In this document: in pieces, positions 1 to 20,744 of the stretch
Position numbering within the stretch: the first letter of the stretch is position 1
Layout of the letters: the number at the start of each line of letters is the position of its first letter
NCBI RefSeq assembly: GCF_964340395.1
Contig: NC_135558.1
Location: 21,092,871 to 21,156,870 of the forward strand
Direction of reading: 5' to 3'
Length of the DNA: 64,000 nucleotides
Origin: Glandiceps talaboti
Taxonomy: Eukaryota > Hemichordata > Enteropneusta > Spengelidae
The notes under the pieces: generated by a model
What the model was told of the DNA's origin: nothing
Databases searched by the model: none
What the model saw: the letters and a program-made list of their open reading frames with translations, nothing else
Made by a program: the position numbers and the translations under genes

Positions 1-324
1 TCATTTTATGTTGATTCAAATGTCGTATCACGTCTTATCACCTGGTTCATGTGTTAGATATTTATAGAACACATACACTAGTCTGATTCTTACAACTCAT
101 ACTATGTGAACAATCAAGTCGTGAATTGTTTGGTCAGTTTATGCACTAACAATTATGAATAAGAGGTCACTTCAGCATGCCAAGGTGAAGTCGCACTCTT
201 TGACATAAAAGCTTAGCATGTGGGTGCGGTGTTTGATTGTATCTCCGAGGACGTATGTGCGTTGACGCGTTTCTCATGTAAACACTCTCATTTAATTCGA
301 TCATGTAAAAATACGTCATTAATT
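1..324. other. Non-coding sequence, nothing recognised
   Basis: AT-rich sequence without a convincing exon, RNA gene or repeat. It precedes a minisatellite and probably belongs to an intron of the plus-strand gene whose last exon is proposed at 1876-2017. Confidence 0.4.
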
Positions 325-1850
325 CAACTCTGTATGTTACTAAATTCAACTCTGTATGTTACTAAATTCAACTCTGTATGTTACTAAATTCAACTCTGTG
401 TGTTACTAAATTCAACTCTGTATGTTACTAAATTCAACTCTGTATGTTACTAAATTCAACTCTGTATGTTACTAAATTCAACTCTGTATGCTACTAAATT
501 CAACTCTGTATGTTACTAAATTCAGCTCTGTGTGTTACTAAATTCAACTCTGTATGTTACTAAATTCAACTCTGTATGTTACTAAATTCAACTCTGTATG
601 TTACTAAATTCAACTCTGTATGTTACTAAATTCAACTCTGTATGTTACTAAATTCAACTCTGTGTGTTGCTAAATTCAACTCTGTAAGCTACAAATTGAA
701 CTCTGTATGTTACTAAATTCAACTCTGTATGTTACTAAATTCAACTTTGTATGCTACTAAATTCAACTCTGTGTTACTAAATTCAACTCTGCATGTTACT
801 AAATTCAACTCTGTATGCTACAAATTCAGCTCTGTATGTTACTAAATTCGGCTCTGTATGTTACTAAATTCAGCTCAGTATGTTACTAAATTCAACTCTG
901 TATGCTACTAAATTCAACTCTGTATGTTACTAAATTCAGCTCTGTATGTTACTAAATTCAACTCTGTATGCTACAAATTCAACTCTGTATGTTACTAAAT
1001 TCAGCTCTGTATGTTACTAAATTCAACTCTGTATGCTACTAAATTCAACTCTGTATGTTACTAAATTCAACCCTGTATGTTACTAAATTCAACTCTGTGT
1101 GCTACTAAATTCAACTCTGTGTGTTACTAAATTCAACCCTGTATGTTACTAAATTCAACTCTGTATGTTACTAAATTCAACCCTGTATGTTACTAAATTC
1201 AACTCTGTATGTTACTAAATTCAACTCTGCATGTTACTAAATTCAACCCTGTATGTTACTAAATTCAACCCTGTATGTTACTAAATTCAACCCTGTATGT
1301 TACTAAATTCAACTCTCTATGTTACTAAATTCAACTCTGTATGTTACTAAATTCAACTCTGTATGTTACTAAATTCAACTCTGTGTGTTACTAAATTCAA
1401 CTCTGTATGTTACTAAATTCAACTCTGTATGTTACTAAATTCAACTCTGTATGTTACTAAATTCAACTCTGTATGTTACTAAATTCAGCTCTGTGTGTTA
1501 CTAAATTCAACTCTGTATGTTACTAAATTCAACTCTGTATGTTACTAAATTCAACTCTGTATGTTACTAAATTCAACTCTGTATGTTACTAAATTCAGCT
1601 CTGTATGTTACTAAATTCAGCTCTGTATGTTACTAAATTCAACTCTGTATGTTACTAAATTCAGCTCTGTGTGTTACTAAATTCAGCTCTGTATGTTACT
1701 AAATTCAGCTCTGTATGTTACTAAATTCAACTCTGTATGTTACTAAATTCAACTCTGTGTGTTACTAAATTCAACTCTGTATGTTACTAAATTCAACTCT
1801 GTATGTTACTAAATTCAACTCTGTATGTTATTAAATTCAACTCTGTGTGT
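325..1850. repeat. 22-bp minisatellite, about 69 copies
   Basis: Head-to-tail copies of a 22-bp unit, consensus tgttactaaattcaactctg plus ta. Most copies differ only by a/g at the 'caac/cagc' position, tat/tgt, or ctc/ccc; a few lack two or three bases. The array stops about 20 bases before the splice acceptor of the exon at 1876, so it would lie at the end of an intron. No coding potential. Confidence 0.95.
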
Positions 1851-1875
1851 TACTGTACTTTGTGTTGTTTTATAG

Positions 1876-2017
1876 CGAAGAGATCAAAAGCAAAATTCTG
1901 AAGGAAGAAGTGAAGGAAAGAATGGAAGAGAGAAAGGAAGAGATACTGGAAGAGATCTTGGAAGAGATTGAAGAAAAAGAGGATCGACAGAAGAATATTC
2001 ATCAGGACGAGATCTAA
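1876..2017 (+). CDS. Probable terminal exon of an unidentified coiled-coil protein (partial gene)
   Basis: A T-rich tract ending in tag at 1871-1875 reads as a 3' splice site. From 1876 one base completes a codon and 46 codons follow to a TAA at 2015-2017. The peptide is strongly charged and helical, with repeated EEIL/EEI heptad-like blocks, for example residues EEILEEILEEIEEKEDRQ, typical of a coiled-coil tail. The frame has no ATG at its start, so it depends on splicing from an exon upstream of the window. A polyadenylation signal 670 bases downstream fits a last exon. I do not recognise the family. The opposite strand is also open here but is proline/leucine-rich and looks like a shadow. 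Biased E/K/R composition could arise by chance in purine-rich DNA, so confidence is moderate. Confidence 0.4.
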
Positions 2018-2715
2018 CAGGACGTTGACAAAAGAGGCAATGGATAACGAAAGACGTGGTTAAAGAAATCTTGAGATATATGGAAAATACTAAGTGAACT
2101 AAACACATATTTTGTCATTCGATCGTCTGCTACACATTGCAAACTTCAATGACATATCTTTCGTTGGCGAAAGATATGGCCAGTTCCTTATTGGCTACTG
2201 ATAAAGTTAATCTCCTGTCAATCACTGGTTAAGACTATTTCATAGTACAATAACAGTTATTGAATTCTTTGAAATATAGTAATGTCACTAACACTTTAAT
2301 TATACAACTGGATAATTATGAATGATGAGATCTCTCTCGGTAAAATAGATAGCGTTTTTTTATAGTTTGAGAGTCACCAAACACAACTCACTGGGTACTA
2401 GAAGTTTAGGGCAATGAATTTGAGTGTACCTTCATTGTACCAGAACTGACAAGACAGGAAGACAACTTACAGAGTTACTCAAACCCATATCGTATACCTG
2501 AGTTGTCCTTATAACCGCATGCTGAAAAACAACATAGTACTGGTGCCGTTGGCGTTGTTTGTTTGATTTTCGAAATGGGTTCAACTTTGACATACTTACA
2601 CCTCTGTATACGTGTATTATGGATACATTGATTGATTGATCTAATTTGAACAAAAAAACTAAAATGCTTCATGTATCATTCACTCAATGAATAAATAAAT
2701 AAAATAATAGTTTCC
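2018..2715 (+). other. Putative 3' UTR of the plus-strand gene
   Basis: No coding signal. The stretch ends near overlapping AATAAA hexamers at 2690-2705 on the plus strand, so it may be the 3' untranslated region of the exon ending at 2017. Inference only. Confidence 0.3.
2690..2695 (+). terminator. Polyadenylation signal AATAAA
   Basis: First of several overlapping AATAAA hexamers within 2690-2705, downstream of the proposed terminal exon at 1876-2017. AT-rich sequence yields this hexamer often, so this is supportive only. Confidence 0.3.
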
Positions 2716-3074
2716 TACAAATAGTGCTCTTCATCTCAAACATCTTCTTTACATTCAAATGGAAATTCATTTGTGTTTATAAACCATGGTATTGAATTTA
2801 CCTTTTGTTTTGAAAAAGACTGATGGGGGCAGTCGAACATTTCAGGTAAAATTTTCAAAGTTATGTTTGGAACACAAGTTAATGAATTGTGTGAATACCT
2901 AAAATGTATCCATACACTGGACTTAGGGACAGTCAGAAAAGATAATACGCCCTCTATCAATGTCTTAAATACCTTTGAAAAGCTAATGACAAGTGGTCAA
3001 ACCTCGTTTCAAAATTTGATATTGAGTGATTCATGACTGACCTTGGGTTATTGTGAAGACTTAAAAATGGACAA

Positions 3075-3224
<150 letters not shown>

Positions 3225-3607
3225 ATGTCCAGTTTTTTTATATTACTAGTTATTTCCAACTACACACGCCTATTCCAAAAGAATATAACCAGTTCCTCAG
3301 GCATACCACACATAACAAACCCTTTAAATTCTGTCTGCAATGAGACTGAGTAACTTTAATAAGGTAATGTACTTTCCATTAGTTGAGATGATGCAGTTTG
3401 TTAATGGATACGGTAAAGTAAATGTAAAATAATGGTGTACATATATATATATTCTCCTCTATTAATTAATTATATTATAGGTTATATGTCCTGTCATTAG
3501 CAACAGATGTGAGGGAAACAAATCTAAAAAGAAGTTTGACTTTAAATTGAAACTATTGTTGCTCTACTTGGAATACATCATTTTTGTTGCTGCATCGTCT
3601 AGTTTTT

Positions 3608-11938
<8,331 letters not shown>

Positions 11939-12003
11939 TTTAACGCGTCCGACTGGAGATCAGACTTCCACTAGAATAACAGATCGTTGAACAAAAACGT
12001 CTG

Positions 12004-12010
12004 ATTTATA
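12004..12010 (-). promoter_or_regulatory. TATA-like box upstream of the LDLa gene
   Basis: On the minus strand TATAAAT lies about 66 bases upstream of the ATG at 11938, which would put transcription start near 11975 and give a 5' UTR of roughly 35-40 bases. Position and sequence are seen; function is inferred. Confidence 0.4.
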
Positions 12011-12019
12011 ACGTTATCA

Positions 12020-12869
12020 AGTAATTTACTGTCAAACCAACGTCTTTTGTTCTCCAAATTCGAGTTGTTCCGACTAACTTTCAGAATGTGTATAATTTCA
12101 CAATAAACGTTTCCATATTATTAAACAAAGTATAAAATAAACAGTTTATGAAAATCTCAATTTCCTTGAAAATTACTCCTTCGAAAAGACAAACATCGAT
12201 TGATCCCGATTAGTGAGAATTTAGAATTCAACAATTGTCATAATGAGAGCGCTGTCGTGTTTGATCATATCTTGTGTCGGATATAGGATGATTGAGAACA
12301 ATAATGTTAATCACTATAATTATCTTATCAACAATCTAGATATTATTAGTGGGCAATTTATCACAATTATGATAAGGGAATTTTGGATTTCAATTTCCAG
12401 AAGTTCCAATTGCACACGGTTTTGACAGTAGACGTTTTCATACCATTAACAATAGCAGAAAATTTGGTCATATTTGTATCTATTATGTCTCCACGAATGT
12501 TATTTTCCTGCAAGAAATTTCACGTGCCAAGACTGATATACTTAATTTTACATTCAATAACAATAACGAATTACTAGATGTGCTGTTGTGTGTTCAACCT
12601 CATTTGCATAATTTTTAAACAAAGTTATGTGTCAATCATTGCGGTCGACATATGAATATGAATTATACTATTAAAACGTCCGTGTAGAATGAATGTAGAA
12701 CAAATAATCACAGTGTCAAGTTTACAGTTCAACATATTCCACATCCTATATGTGAAAAAATAACTGCTCTTCGCAATATCACAATGAGTAAATGATGTAG
12801 TATGCTAAATCAGCTGTTCGCCGTTGTAGTGGTTATTTTGGAAAGGTAGCTAGCTGCTTGTTCCAAAAT
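12020..12869. other. Intergenic sequence, nothing recognised
   Basis: AT-rich. Short open frames near 12243-12577 have no codon structure, splice context or family resemblance that I can support. Confidence 0.4.
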
Positions 12870-13285
12870 CACGCTTTAGATACAATGAATTTCACAATAC
12901 CGTGCAGCTTTTCTGTTTGATACAACCACGCAGAAACCAACAAAAAACTGCATATGCCACATTTCAATAGCATGATTGCATTTTTTGCTACATTTAGTCT
13001 AAATGAAATAAACCATTTAAATGTATTGCAACTCCATGCAGACATTTGGGTGCCAATGTTTTTCTTAGTATCAAACACCCGATGAAATGTAAAATGTCCT
13101 TTGCGGTGTTCATTTGATGTCTGTATGGTGGCATGTGTAGTTCATTTCACTTAGACAAAATATAACAAGACTGTACTCATTCAATCTTGCTATCTTAAAG
13201 TGTAGCATGTCAAGTTTCTTATTGGTTTCTGCGTGGTTGTACCAAACAGAAAAGCTGCACGGTATTGTGAAATTCGCTGTACATA
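12870..13285. mobile_element. Fold-back (inverted-repeat) element, about 0.4 kb
   Basis: The left arm (gaatttcacaataccgtgca, on through 'cagaaaccaa') is nearly the reverse complement of the right arm ending at about 13280 (gcacggtattgtgaaattcg). Similarity continues inward at lower identity for some 100 bases on each side. No ORF. Target-site duplications could not be defined with confidence. Confidence 0.6.
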
Positions 13286-13446
13286 TAAATAGACCAGCAT
13301 GAACCGTACAAACGTAGTGACGACATAAAACGGTGCGTGGCTAACGATTATTACGCGTCATGCTGAATATATCCTTGCAGGCATAGAACCCGATACCAAG
13401 ACAATAGTATAGGTATTATCACCGGTATATCAATTGGTTCACACGA

Positions 13447-13555
13447 ATTAAAGGTTAGTGAACACATTCTATGAGATTATGCCGAGAATTAAAGTTTAGT
13501 GAACATATATTCTATGAGATTATGCCGAGAATTAAAGTTTGTGAACAAAATTCGT
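13447..13555. repeat. Short tandem repeat, about 43-45 bp, 2.5 copies
   Basis: Three successive blocks begin gaattaaag and run through ttctatgagattatgccga. The remaining sequence of 13286-13869 shows nothing recognisable. Confidence 0.7.
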
Positions 13556-13869
13556 GTATACTTAAATCGACCCAACTTGCGTATAAGCTGACAAATGATT
13601 AAAAGCCTTGAAATCGCATGAATGATATTTCACATATATTGTGTTTTATATTATGCAAAATGAATATGAATGACATTTTCTAATTTGCATGATACTTTTG
13701 CTGTGAGAACTAGTTTCAGGACCTATCAAGAAGAGATGTCGATGTCTACAATAAGTGAAGGAACAAAAATCAACAACCTGGTTTTCCTTTCCTAAATAGG
13801 AAGTAATTCAGTGTACACCAGGTCTGGATATAATAATCAGAAGAAGAGATATTAAGGCTTGTTCTGTCT

Positions 13870-14040
13870 TAGCTCTTAGACCTGAAAGAAAATTGTTTGG
13901 TTCCGTTTATCCGACCCCACCTAGTTTTTCACTGTCGACCCTAAACTTTTTTGACGTATTCGAGAAAAAAAAATAAAATCGCGAAAATTATGAAATCTCG
14001 TGAGAAGTAGTGGATGTGAAAACTGACATCAACTTAAAAA
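13870..14040 (+). repeat. Dispersed repeat R1, copy in plus orientation
   Basis: Resembles the reverse complement of 20745-20925 and 35560-35740: shared blocks include aattgtttggttc, 'acttttttgacgtattcgag', agtggatg and tttaaaaagac. It abuts the left edge of the segmental duplication at about 14031. Confidence 0.6.
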
Positions 14041-14861
14041 GACAATATAAAACTGTTCTTCCAATCTGTAATGGCTGTACATCTGATGAGAAGAAACCAA
14101 TAACACAGAGACCATATGGAAAACAACGGAAACCATAACTACCTGAAGTAGACACTCACACACGAAACAACAAAATCTACCTACCCTATCTATTCTAAAA
14201 TTTACTGTGAGTTACAAAAATTAAATTCAAATATTTCAGCCCCCCCCCCCCTCCAGTTTACAGTACATGCGTCGTCAATAGGGAACTTGCAATCGAGACT
14301 GGGCATGCTCAGACGCAAAGGACTATGGAATTATTTGTAGTTATTGTTATACATAATCTGGCGCTATTGATAAAATGAACCTCCTACAATGGTCAGGGTA
14401 ACCATGACTAGATTATTTGTGGTTACAAACAATGTAATGATATTGTTTACATTACTGATTGATTCATATTTACCATAACATTCCCCATGATGCACCATTC
14501 AGGATATTCAAGATAATGGGTTTGCAAGTTCCCAATTGAAACGTAAATGTCAATTAATGACGTGTGATGATAATGATGATATACTAGTAATGACAAGAAT
14601 AATGTCCCATGAAATCGTCGTTATTATAATTGTTCACCCGATTTCGAATTTGACATCAACTTACTGGTGTCCAGGACAAGCTCTATTTGGACGATGTATT
14701 TTGAAAGAAATTACTGGTGTCCCGTTGGGGGCGATAAGCAGCAAAGGTTTAAACAGTTTATTTCCAAGACGCATTTCACGTTAAAAAGAATTAATTCCAT
14801 AAGTTATAGTTATAATAGTTATAAACGAAATCCCACATTCTCAAACACGTTTATCAGGTTT

Positions 14862-15150
14862 GCAAAACGTGGTAGTCATCAGGTCTGGTACCACCACCAA
14901 GGCTACAAACCGTGATAGTAATCAAGTCTGGTACCACCAAAAAGGCTACAAAACGTGGTAGTCATCAGGTCTGGTGCCACCACCAAGGCTACAAAACGTG
15001 GTAGTCATCAAGTCTGGTACCACCACCAAGGCTACAAAACGTGATAGTAATCAGGTCTGGTGCCACCACCAAGGCTACAAAAAGTGGTAGTCATCAGGTC
15101 TGGTACCACCACCAAGGCTACAAAACGTGATAGTAATCAAGTCTGGTACC
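14862..15150. repeat. 45-bp minisatellite, about 6.5 copies
   Basis: Unit about aaaacgtggtagtcatcagg plus tctggtaccaccaccaaggctac. The matching place in copy 2 of the duplication (23333-23460) holds only about 2.5 copies, so the array changed size after duplication. Confidence 0.9.
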
Positions 15151-15780
15151 ACCACTTACGAGTAACGTTTCGCCTGGCAGTGTCAGCTGGACGGGTTTTT
15201 CAAACTGTTAAGTGTTTACTGGCTTAACGCCAGAGGGCGTAGTAGCGATGACGAAATCCTACATTGTGTATCCTCATCTAAGTCAATGACGCTAACTAAG
15301 ATGATTCTAATGGCACAAATCATTCTTGTACAAAACAGAGTTGAAAAAGAAAGACAATCATTATTTCAGAATATATCTTACAATAATCAACCTTGAATAT
15401 TTTCCAGTGCTAGAACTATCCCCATGGCCCCCCATCAGAATAATTTAGTTCTAATTCTTGTAATAACTTTCATCTACTTTATTATGTGTACTTTCTATTG
15501 GAATAAAATTCCAGAAACAATCTTTTTTTTCTTTTTTTGGCCTTTAAAACTCTTTCTACGATGAGTGCTATGCTACAACGTTCTATAAAGCTTCACATTA
15601 CATGTTCTGGTTGGCCAGGAAATTGCTACAGCAAGGGGCAAATAGCAATCAATGAGAAAAAATAACTTATTACATATGTTCTGTTGTATTCCAACAATTG
15701 TCTGTAGGAACGAGAATCTCAAAACCTTGCCCTTACGGAAGGCATTCAATTTAAACCTGGTCACTACTGTGGACGTTACC

Positions 15781-15786
15781 ACTTGT
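15781..15786. other. Empty target site of the YR retrotransposon (paralogous copy)
   Basis: Copy 1 reads gttacc-act-tgttac without interruption across 15775-15789. In copy 2 the same left flank ends at 24096 and the same right flank resumes at 30789. Comparison shows the insertion added only the element, with no target-site duplication beyond the shared 'act'. Confidence 0.9.
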
Positions 15787-17109
15787 TACTATTGTGGACA
15801 TGACCTATTTTCATTATTGGGTTTTTCATAAAAGTGTGGTGACCCTCTGGCTGCTAAAGGACGACTACTATACTGTCATTGTAGAGAAGAATGGACCCTT
15901 CGTGAAGGTGACTAGCTATACTCTAACGTATTCTTATCCATTGTTTGACGTGAATAGTAAACCTGTCAGTGATTCATTACCAAATCAGAAACCTTAACCG
16001 TCCACGGAATTCAGGTACCTTTACCTGATTCCTTTTCCCGTTGAAATAACGAGTAGGAGGCTGAAAAAATGGCGGACGTGAAAGTTGTCAATGAAAGTCG
16101 TTCTATCGGAAGCAGTTGATGTTTTTTCCAGATACTTGTAATTTTTCAGCAGCTTGCAGTTTTGCTGTCTGTACAGACACAGTGAATGTACAACTGATAA
16201 CAGTGTCTTGTATATTTTGAGACAGGAAACCATACTGCTGAGAGCAAACTCGCAGTTTCATCTACCCGAAATAAAACACCTACACAGTGCTGGAAGGTTC
16301 AAGCAGACTATCTATATACAACCTATAACATATAATAATAAATATCTATTCAACGGGGATACACATACATAAAGGTGACCTTAAAATATACATTCCGAAT
16401 ACTGGTCTCTGTAGAGTTTTTTTTTTTTTTTTATTAGGGTGACCTTATTTTTTGTGTCATTACTGGACCGATTCAAATTTTCAGCTCCGATATCAAAATA
16501 TCAAAGTGGCGGAACAGTGCCCAAGAATAAGCAAGTGTCTGGACTGTCAATGTTATCTACAGTCATGATGGCAATGACGACACTTAATTCACGAACAGGA
16601 CATTTTTCCAGGACAGAAGTTATTCAAGTGGGGGGGTGGTTCTGAAAACATGACAATTGTGTAGAGAAGCTGGGTAAGGGGTTGTTATCAGAAATCCCCC
16701 CCCCCCGAAAAAAAAGAAGAGAGAGAGGAGGAAAAGGAGACCCATAGAAAGATGAAGATGATTTTTTTGTTGATTACTTATATATTTTTTAATCGACCGA
16801 CCGACCCCGGCATAGTTGCAACGAAAATGTAATGAGAAACATTTTAAGGAAGATCGATATGTAAAATTAAAAGTAATGAGAAATTGATCAAATGTGATTT
16901 TTACAAAAAACATTTATTATGTTCAAAGAAAATAATAATAACATGATACGTCTGATTATCCCATAATACTATGTGACGTAATCAACAATGTTTATTTCAT
17001 TTGTCTAATATTTAAAAAGTAAGTTTTCGGTATGGTAAAATGGCAAAGCGTCGTAGAGGACTCGATGTCACTTCTCCAACAAATTATCCAGTCTCGCGCC
17101 TCATATCAG

Positions 17110-17400
17110 ATAATTTGTAAATGGGCATAGTAGCTCAGTTAACACACAATATGCTCACAGTAGTAACACACGTGTGCTGTAGTCACATTACCATGTGGAA
17201 TGCTCTACCTTATATTCTAGGTATTTAAATCAGGTCTTAAGACCTATTTCTTCTACTAGACTTTTGCTTGATTCTGTTTTTGGACTCGTTATTCTGTGCT
17301 TTGTAAAACGCATTGTGATAGTTATATGGAATACGCTATATAAAAAAATTAGATTTGATGTTAATATTCCCGAGATAAAAAAAAAGAAAAATAACGAATA
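17110..17400. mobile_element. SINE/LINE 3'-tail-like fragment (copy 1)
   Basis: Contains 'tagctcagttaacac', similar to a tRNA A box, and further on 'tatggaatacgctatata' followed by an A-rich end, like the tails of many animal SINEs and non-LTR elements. No clear B box. The duplicate is at 32155-32460. Assignment to a family is not possible by eye. Confidence 0.35.
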
Positions 17401-17497
17401 ACTAAATAAACGTCAACTAAATAAATGTCTCTCGAAATGTTTTGAAAATTTGTCACTATTTTGACATGAATATGATGGGTGAAAATCACACTATTTG

Positions 17498-17550
17498 TTT
17501 TTGTTTGTTTGTTTGTTTGTTTGTTTGTTTGTTTGTTTGTTTGTTTGTTG
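17498..17550. repeat. (TTTG)n microsatellite
   Basis: About 13 tetranucleotide copies; only about two to four remain at the equivalent place in copy 2 near 32555-32573. Confidence 0.95.
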
Positions 17551-18086
17551 GGGTAGTCTTTTTGCATGAATTATTTATAGGTACCTGTAATATTCTACTA
17601 ACCAAAGCATAATTAACCATCATTTGACATTAGTTGAATGAAATGTGGGCCATGAACTAGTAGTGAATTACGTCATACACCTAAATGATGTAACCCCTAT
17701 CATGACGTCATACACCTAAATGATATGGTAACCCCTATCATTCCATCAACTACAGACAACTTTCTTAATTGTCTGTGCATCAACTTCACAAACAACACCT
17801 GATAGAATTTTTTTTAAAATTGATAGGATAGTTGAAATGGAAGTTTTCACACGAGTGATAAAGTTCATTAATTGTAATATCAAGAGAAAGTAAGATTTGT
17901 ACATTCTAATTATCATAATGCCTTCAAAACAATTCAATTACAACGTCCTAATTGATTAATTAATTAATTAATGAAAATACATGATAAATCATTCATAATC
18001 TCATCAGCTCTTGGCGCAAATTCAAGTATACCGTTATCGGCATGTTCAAATGAACGCTATATAGGCATCGTATATATAGCTCAATT

Positions 18087-18764
18087 TTATTCTCCAGTGT
18101 CTTCCAACATCCCTTTGGCTACTTCAGCGTGTCTTTCAATTCGGTCTTTCTTTCTTTCCTTCCCCATGATAGTTTCATTTTCTTCGCTGAAATAAATTAC
18201 ACGACAGAAAAGAGCGTTACTATAGAGTTATGGACATAAAACACAAACTTATCTACACCATGATATCGACTACCACCTCAATACATTGGTGGATACTAAT
18301 ATCAAGTGTAACAAGACATGTACACGATTAATAAACTCGTGTGACATATTAGGACCATAGTTCTACCACTGCAATATTCAAATATAATGATATGGTTAAC
18401 ATTTACACTGTCTAAAATGTTGACTTGATATTCTACGTCTACCACATGCAAAGTAAAGATGCATCTTGGCAGTAAAGATGTTCCAAATTAGCTGCCAGTA
18501 CGGACCTGGAAATGTGATCTTATTAAACAGGACACGACTGTGTATTAGTTATGTCTTCATCTAGAAGTATACCAATGTTGTATTCGCTACTTTGCGAAAT
18601 ATGTCTTACATTATCTCTTCTGTGTTCACGATCACGGCCTTTTCAGCTCTGACCAAGGTCAAGCGGCGGCGGCGGCGGCGGCGCAAATAAGCATCGTCTT
18701 CATGGACAAACAGAGTTAGAACAAGAACAAGAACGAGGAAGAGGGTCAACAGTTTCTTCTCCAT
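18087..18764 (-). CDS. Small secreted arginine-rich peptide, copy a (2 coding exons, 84 aa)
   Basis: Exon 1 coding part is 18764-18610, donor AAT|GTAAGA. Exon 2 is 18186-18087, acceptor ATTTCAG|C; phase 2, stop TAA at 18089-18087. Residues 1 to about 25 are a strong signal peptide (MEKKLLTLFLVLVLVLTLFV...). A seven-arginine run follows at 28-34, encoded by a CGC trinucleotide repeat, then a charged tail of alternating acidic and basic stretches containing KERKKDRIERH. If exon 1 were not spliced it would still end after 52 residues (stop at 18608-18606). A 5' UTR exon probably ends at 18985 (tacag|gtaatt) and joins 18791, 27 bases before the ATG. The family is not recognised. A cationic host-defence peptide or a processed peptide precursor are possible readings, neither proven. 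Copy b preserves the frame in both exons, which supports a real gene. Confidence 0.65.
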
Positions 18765-19399
18765 TTTAATAATACCTGTGATTTCTTTTGTCTGAAATAT
18801 TGAAATGTGTGATATTGAAAAAGAAAATGTTTGCGAAATGCAAAGTTTACATGCGGTGATTGGATTTCCTCTCTACATTCCCTTGCTACCTCGGAGTTTA
18901 ACTCATCCTTGCATTCATTCATTTAACATTATATTTTAAAAGAATCGAAGAAACTTTACAATGTACACAATGTTATTAAATTACCTGTAGTACAGTTCCA
19001 GTGAGACGCTTACGTTAATAACGTTGAGTGTTGAAGTCTTCGTCGTTAGGCAGTCTATGTTTGACTGTTCAACCGTTCTTGATGAATTTGATTGTCACAG
19101 TAGTACACAGAGGTTTTCGTTGTGATTTACTGAATCACCCATACTTCGAGCCAATAGTTAACTAGATTAGAAATGACAGACCATCTAACATACGATATAA
19201 TAGTTTTAGCACAATAAAATGAGCTATACGATTGGCTGATCCCATGTATGCATTGGCCTTATAAATGTGGCATTGAGTGGTGGCCTATTTACCTGTAATT
19301 ACAATGTGATTCATCCAGGTCAAATACCTTACGTAGGGTCTATGACCAGGTATGAAATGTTAGTTAAGGGAACAAAGAAGTCCTTTTAAAACCTATAAG

Positions 19400-19570
19400 G
19401 GAACCTTCAGTAATTACGAGGGTGAGGGGGTGGAGGGTCGGGGTGCGGGTGGGGGTGGGGGCGGGGTGGCGGATTATTTAGGGTATGTCTGAGGTGTAAA
19501 ATGTGACCCTCCCCCAATCCCAACTTCTCAAATCTGACCCTCCCCCATCTCAAAATGACAAATTCACTAT
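19400..19570. other. G-rich then C-rich low-complexity stretch
   Basis: A G-rich block (gggtgggggtgggggcgggg around 19441-19470) is followed by C-rich 'tgaccctcccccaatccc' repeats to 19550. The G runs could form a G-quadruplex on the plus strand. The copy-2 equivalent at 34440-34600 differs in run lengths. Confidence 0.5.
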
Positions 19571-20036
19571 TATGAATGGGAATTATGTGAACAGATTAAA
19601 GGGACAGTAGCTGTAACTTTTGATGATTTTTTCAGTATGTTTTGTTCTGTGTATCAACTACAGTTTTTAGTTTCTTGTTCTACTCCATAACGCACATTGA
19701 AACACTCCTATATTTGACAAACGCTTGTAAACACAGTCTGTATATGTACAAACTGCAAACTATTTTTCCCTTTTCATGCAACTAAGTAAGACAGAGTACA
19801 ACATAAATTACCTGTGAAATTCTAAAATATATTTATTGCCGTTTTCAACGTTTAATTCCAGTGAAAATAAAATATTCTACACTATTTTCTGCTCGATGGA
19901 CATTCTCATAAGACAAGATATTTAAGCCAGTGACTGGTTTCAGCATGTATGTGATACAGGTCAATCTTTGCATGGAAATCACGTATATATGGCTTATATG
20001 CACATTTAGTAACAAATAATTACAGAGGTATAACTT

Positions 20037-20046
20037 TCTCTCTCTC

Positions 20047-20111
<65 letters not shown>
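20037..20111. repeat. (CT)n microsatellite
   Basis: CT run with occasional 'tctgtctg'; the equivalent in copy 2 is at 35071-35145. Confidence 0.95.
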
Positions 20112-20113
<2 letters not shown>

Positions 20114-20215
20114 GCTGTTCACATCTTACAATAGATGACATAACTATGTAGAAAACAATGACACTCTAAATCCATTTCAGGCAGGTTTTAGATCAAGCTA
20201 TAGAACAACATATAT

Positions 20216-20400
20216 ATGGTGGTGGTTTTGGTGGTGTTGATGTTGGTGGCGGCGTTGGTGTTTTGGGTTGTAGTGTTGGTCCTTGTGGTATTTGTGATGG
20301 TGTTGCTATTGGTGCCTGGATATTGGTGGTGGTGGTGTTGTTGTTGTTGGTATTGGTGGTATTTGTGTTGGTGGTGTTGTGGTGGTTGTGGCAGACGCTC

Positions 20401-20490
<90 letters not shown>
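20216..20490. repeat. (GGT/GTT)n and (AG)n compound low-complexity block
   Basis: A 180-base ggtggt/gttggt-rich block is followed by about 90 bases of AG repeat. Copy 2 has only the AG part (35202-35299), so the GGT-rich block was gained in copy 1 or lost in copy 2. Long open frames through it are low-complexity artefacts. Confidence 0.9.
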
Positions 20491-20492
<2 letters not shown>

Positions 20493-20744
20493 GAAAAAAA
20501 AGAAATTTTCAAAAGTTACTTGGTAAACGACCACTCCTGGGGTTTAATTTGGCTCAAATCATAAGCAAAATATTTTGCTCTCCCCCCTTTCAGACCATCA
20601 CAACATTCATGAACTTCCTTGAACCCTCAATTTTTCATGTCCCTCCTAAATTCTGACACCAGCTTAGTGTTTGGAACTTAACATTCTGTCCTGCAGCTAA
20701 GCCAATGAGATCCAAACACAGTACTGATGAATGCTGTGTCTTCA

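Noticed and set aside
16069-16120. ATGGCGGACGTG in a good start context (and its duplicate at 31069)
   Set aside because: The frame stops after 16 codons and no convincing in-frame donor precedes the stop.
17121-17145. tRNA gene, from a 'tagctcagttaac' A-box-like string
   Set aside because: No cloverleaf or B box follows; more likely a decayed SINE head.
20193-20534. Ser/Leu-rich and Val-rich frames on both strands
   Set aside because: Products of GGT/GTT and AG repeats, with the GGT-rich block missing from the duplicate copy.
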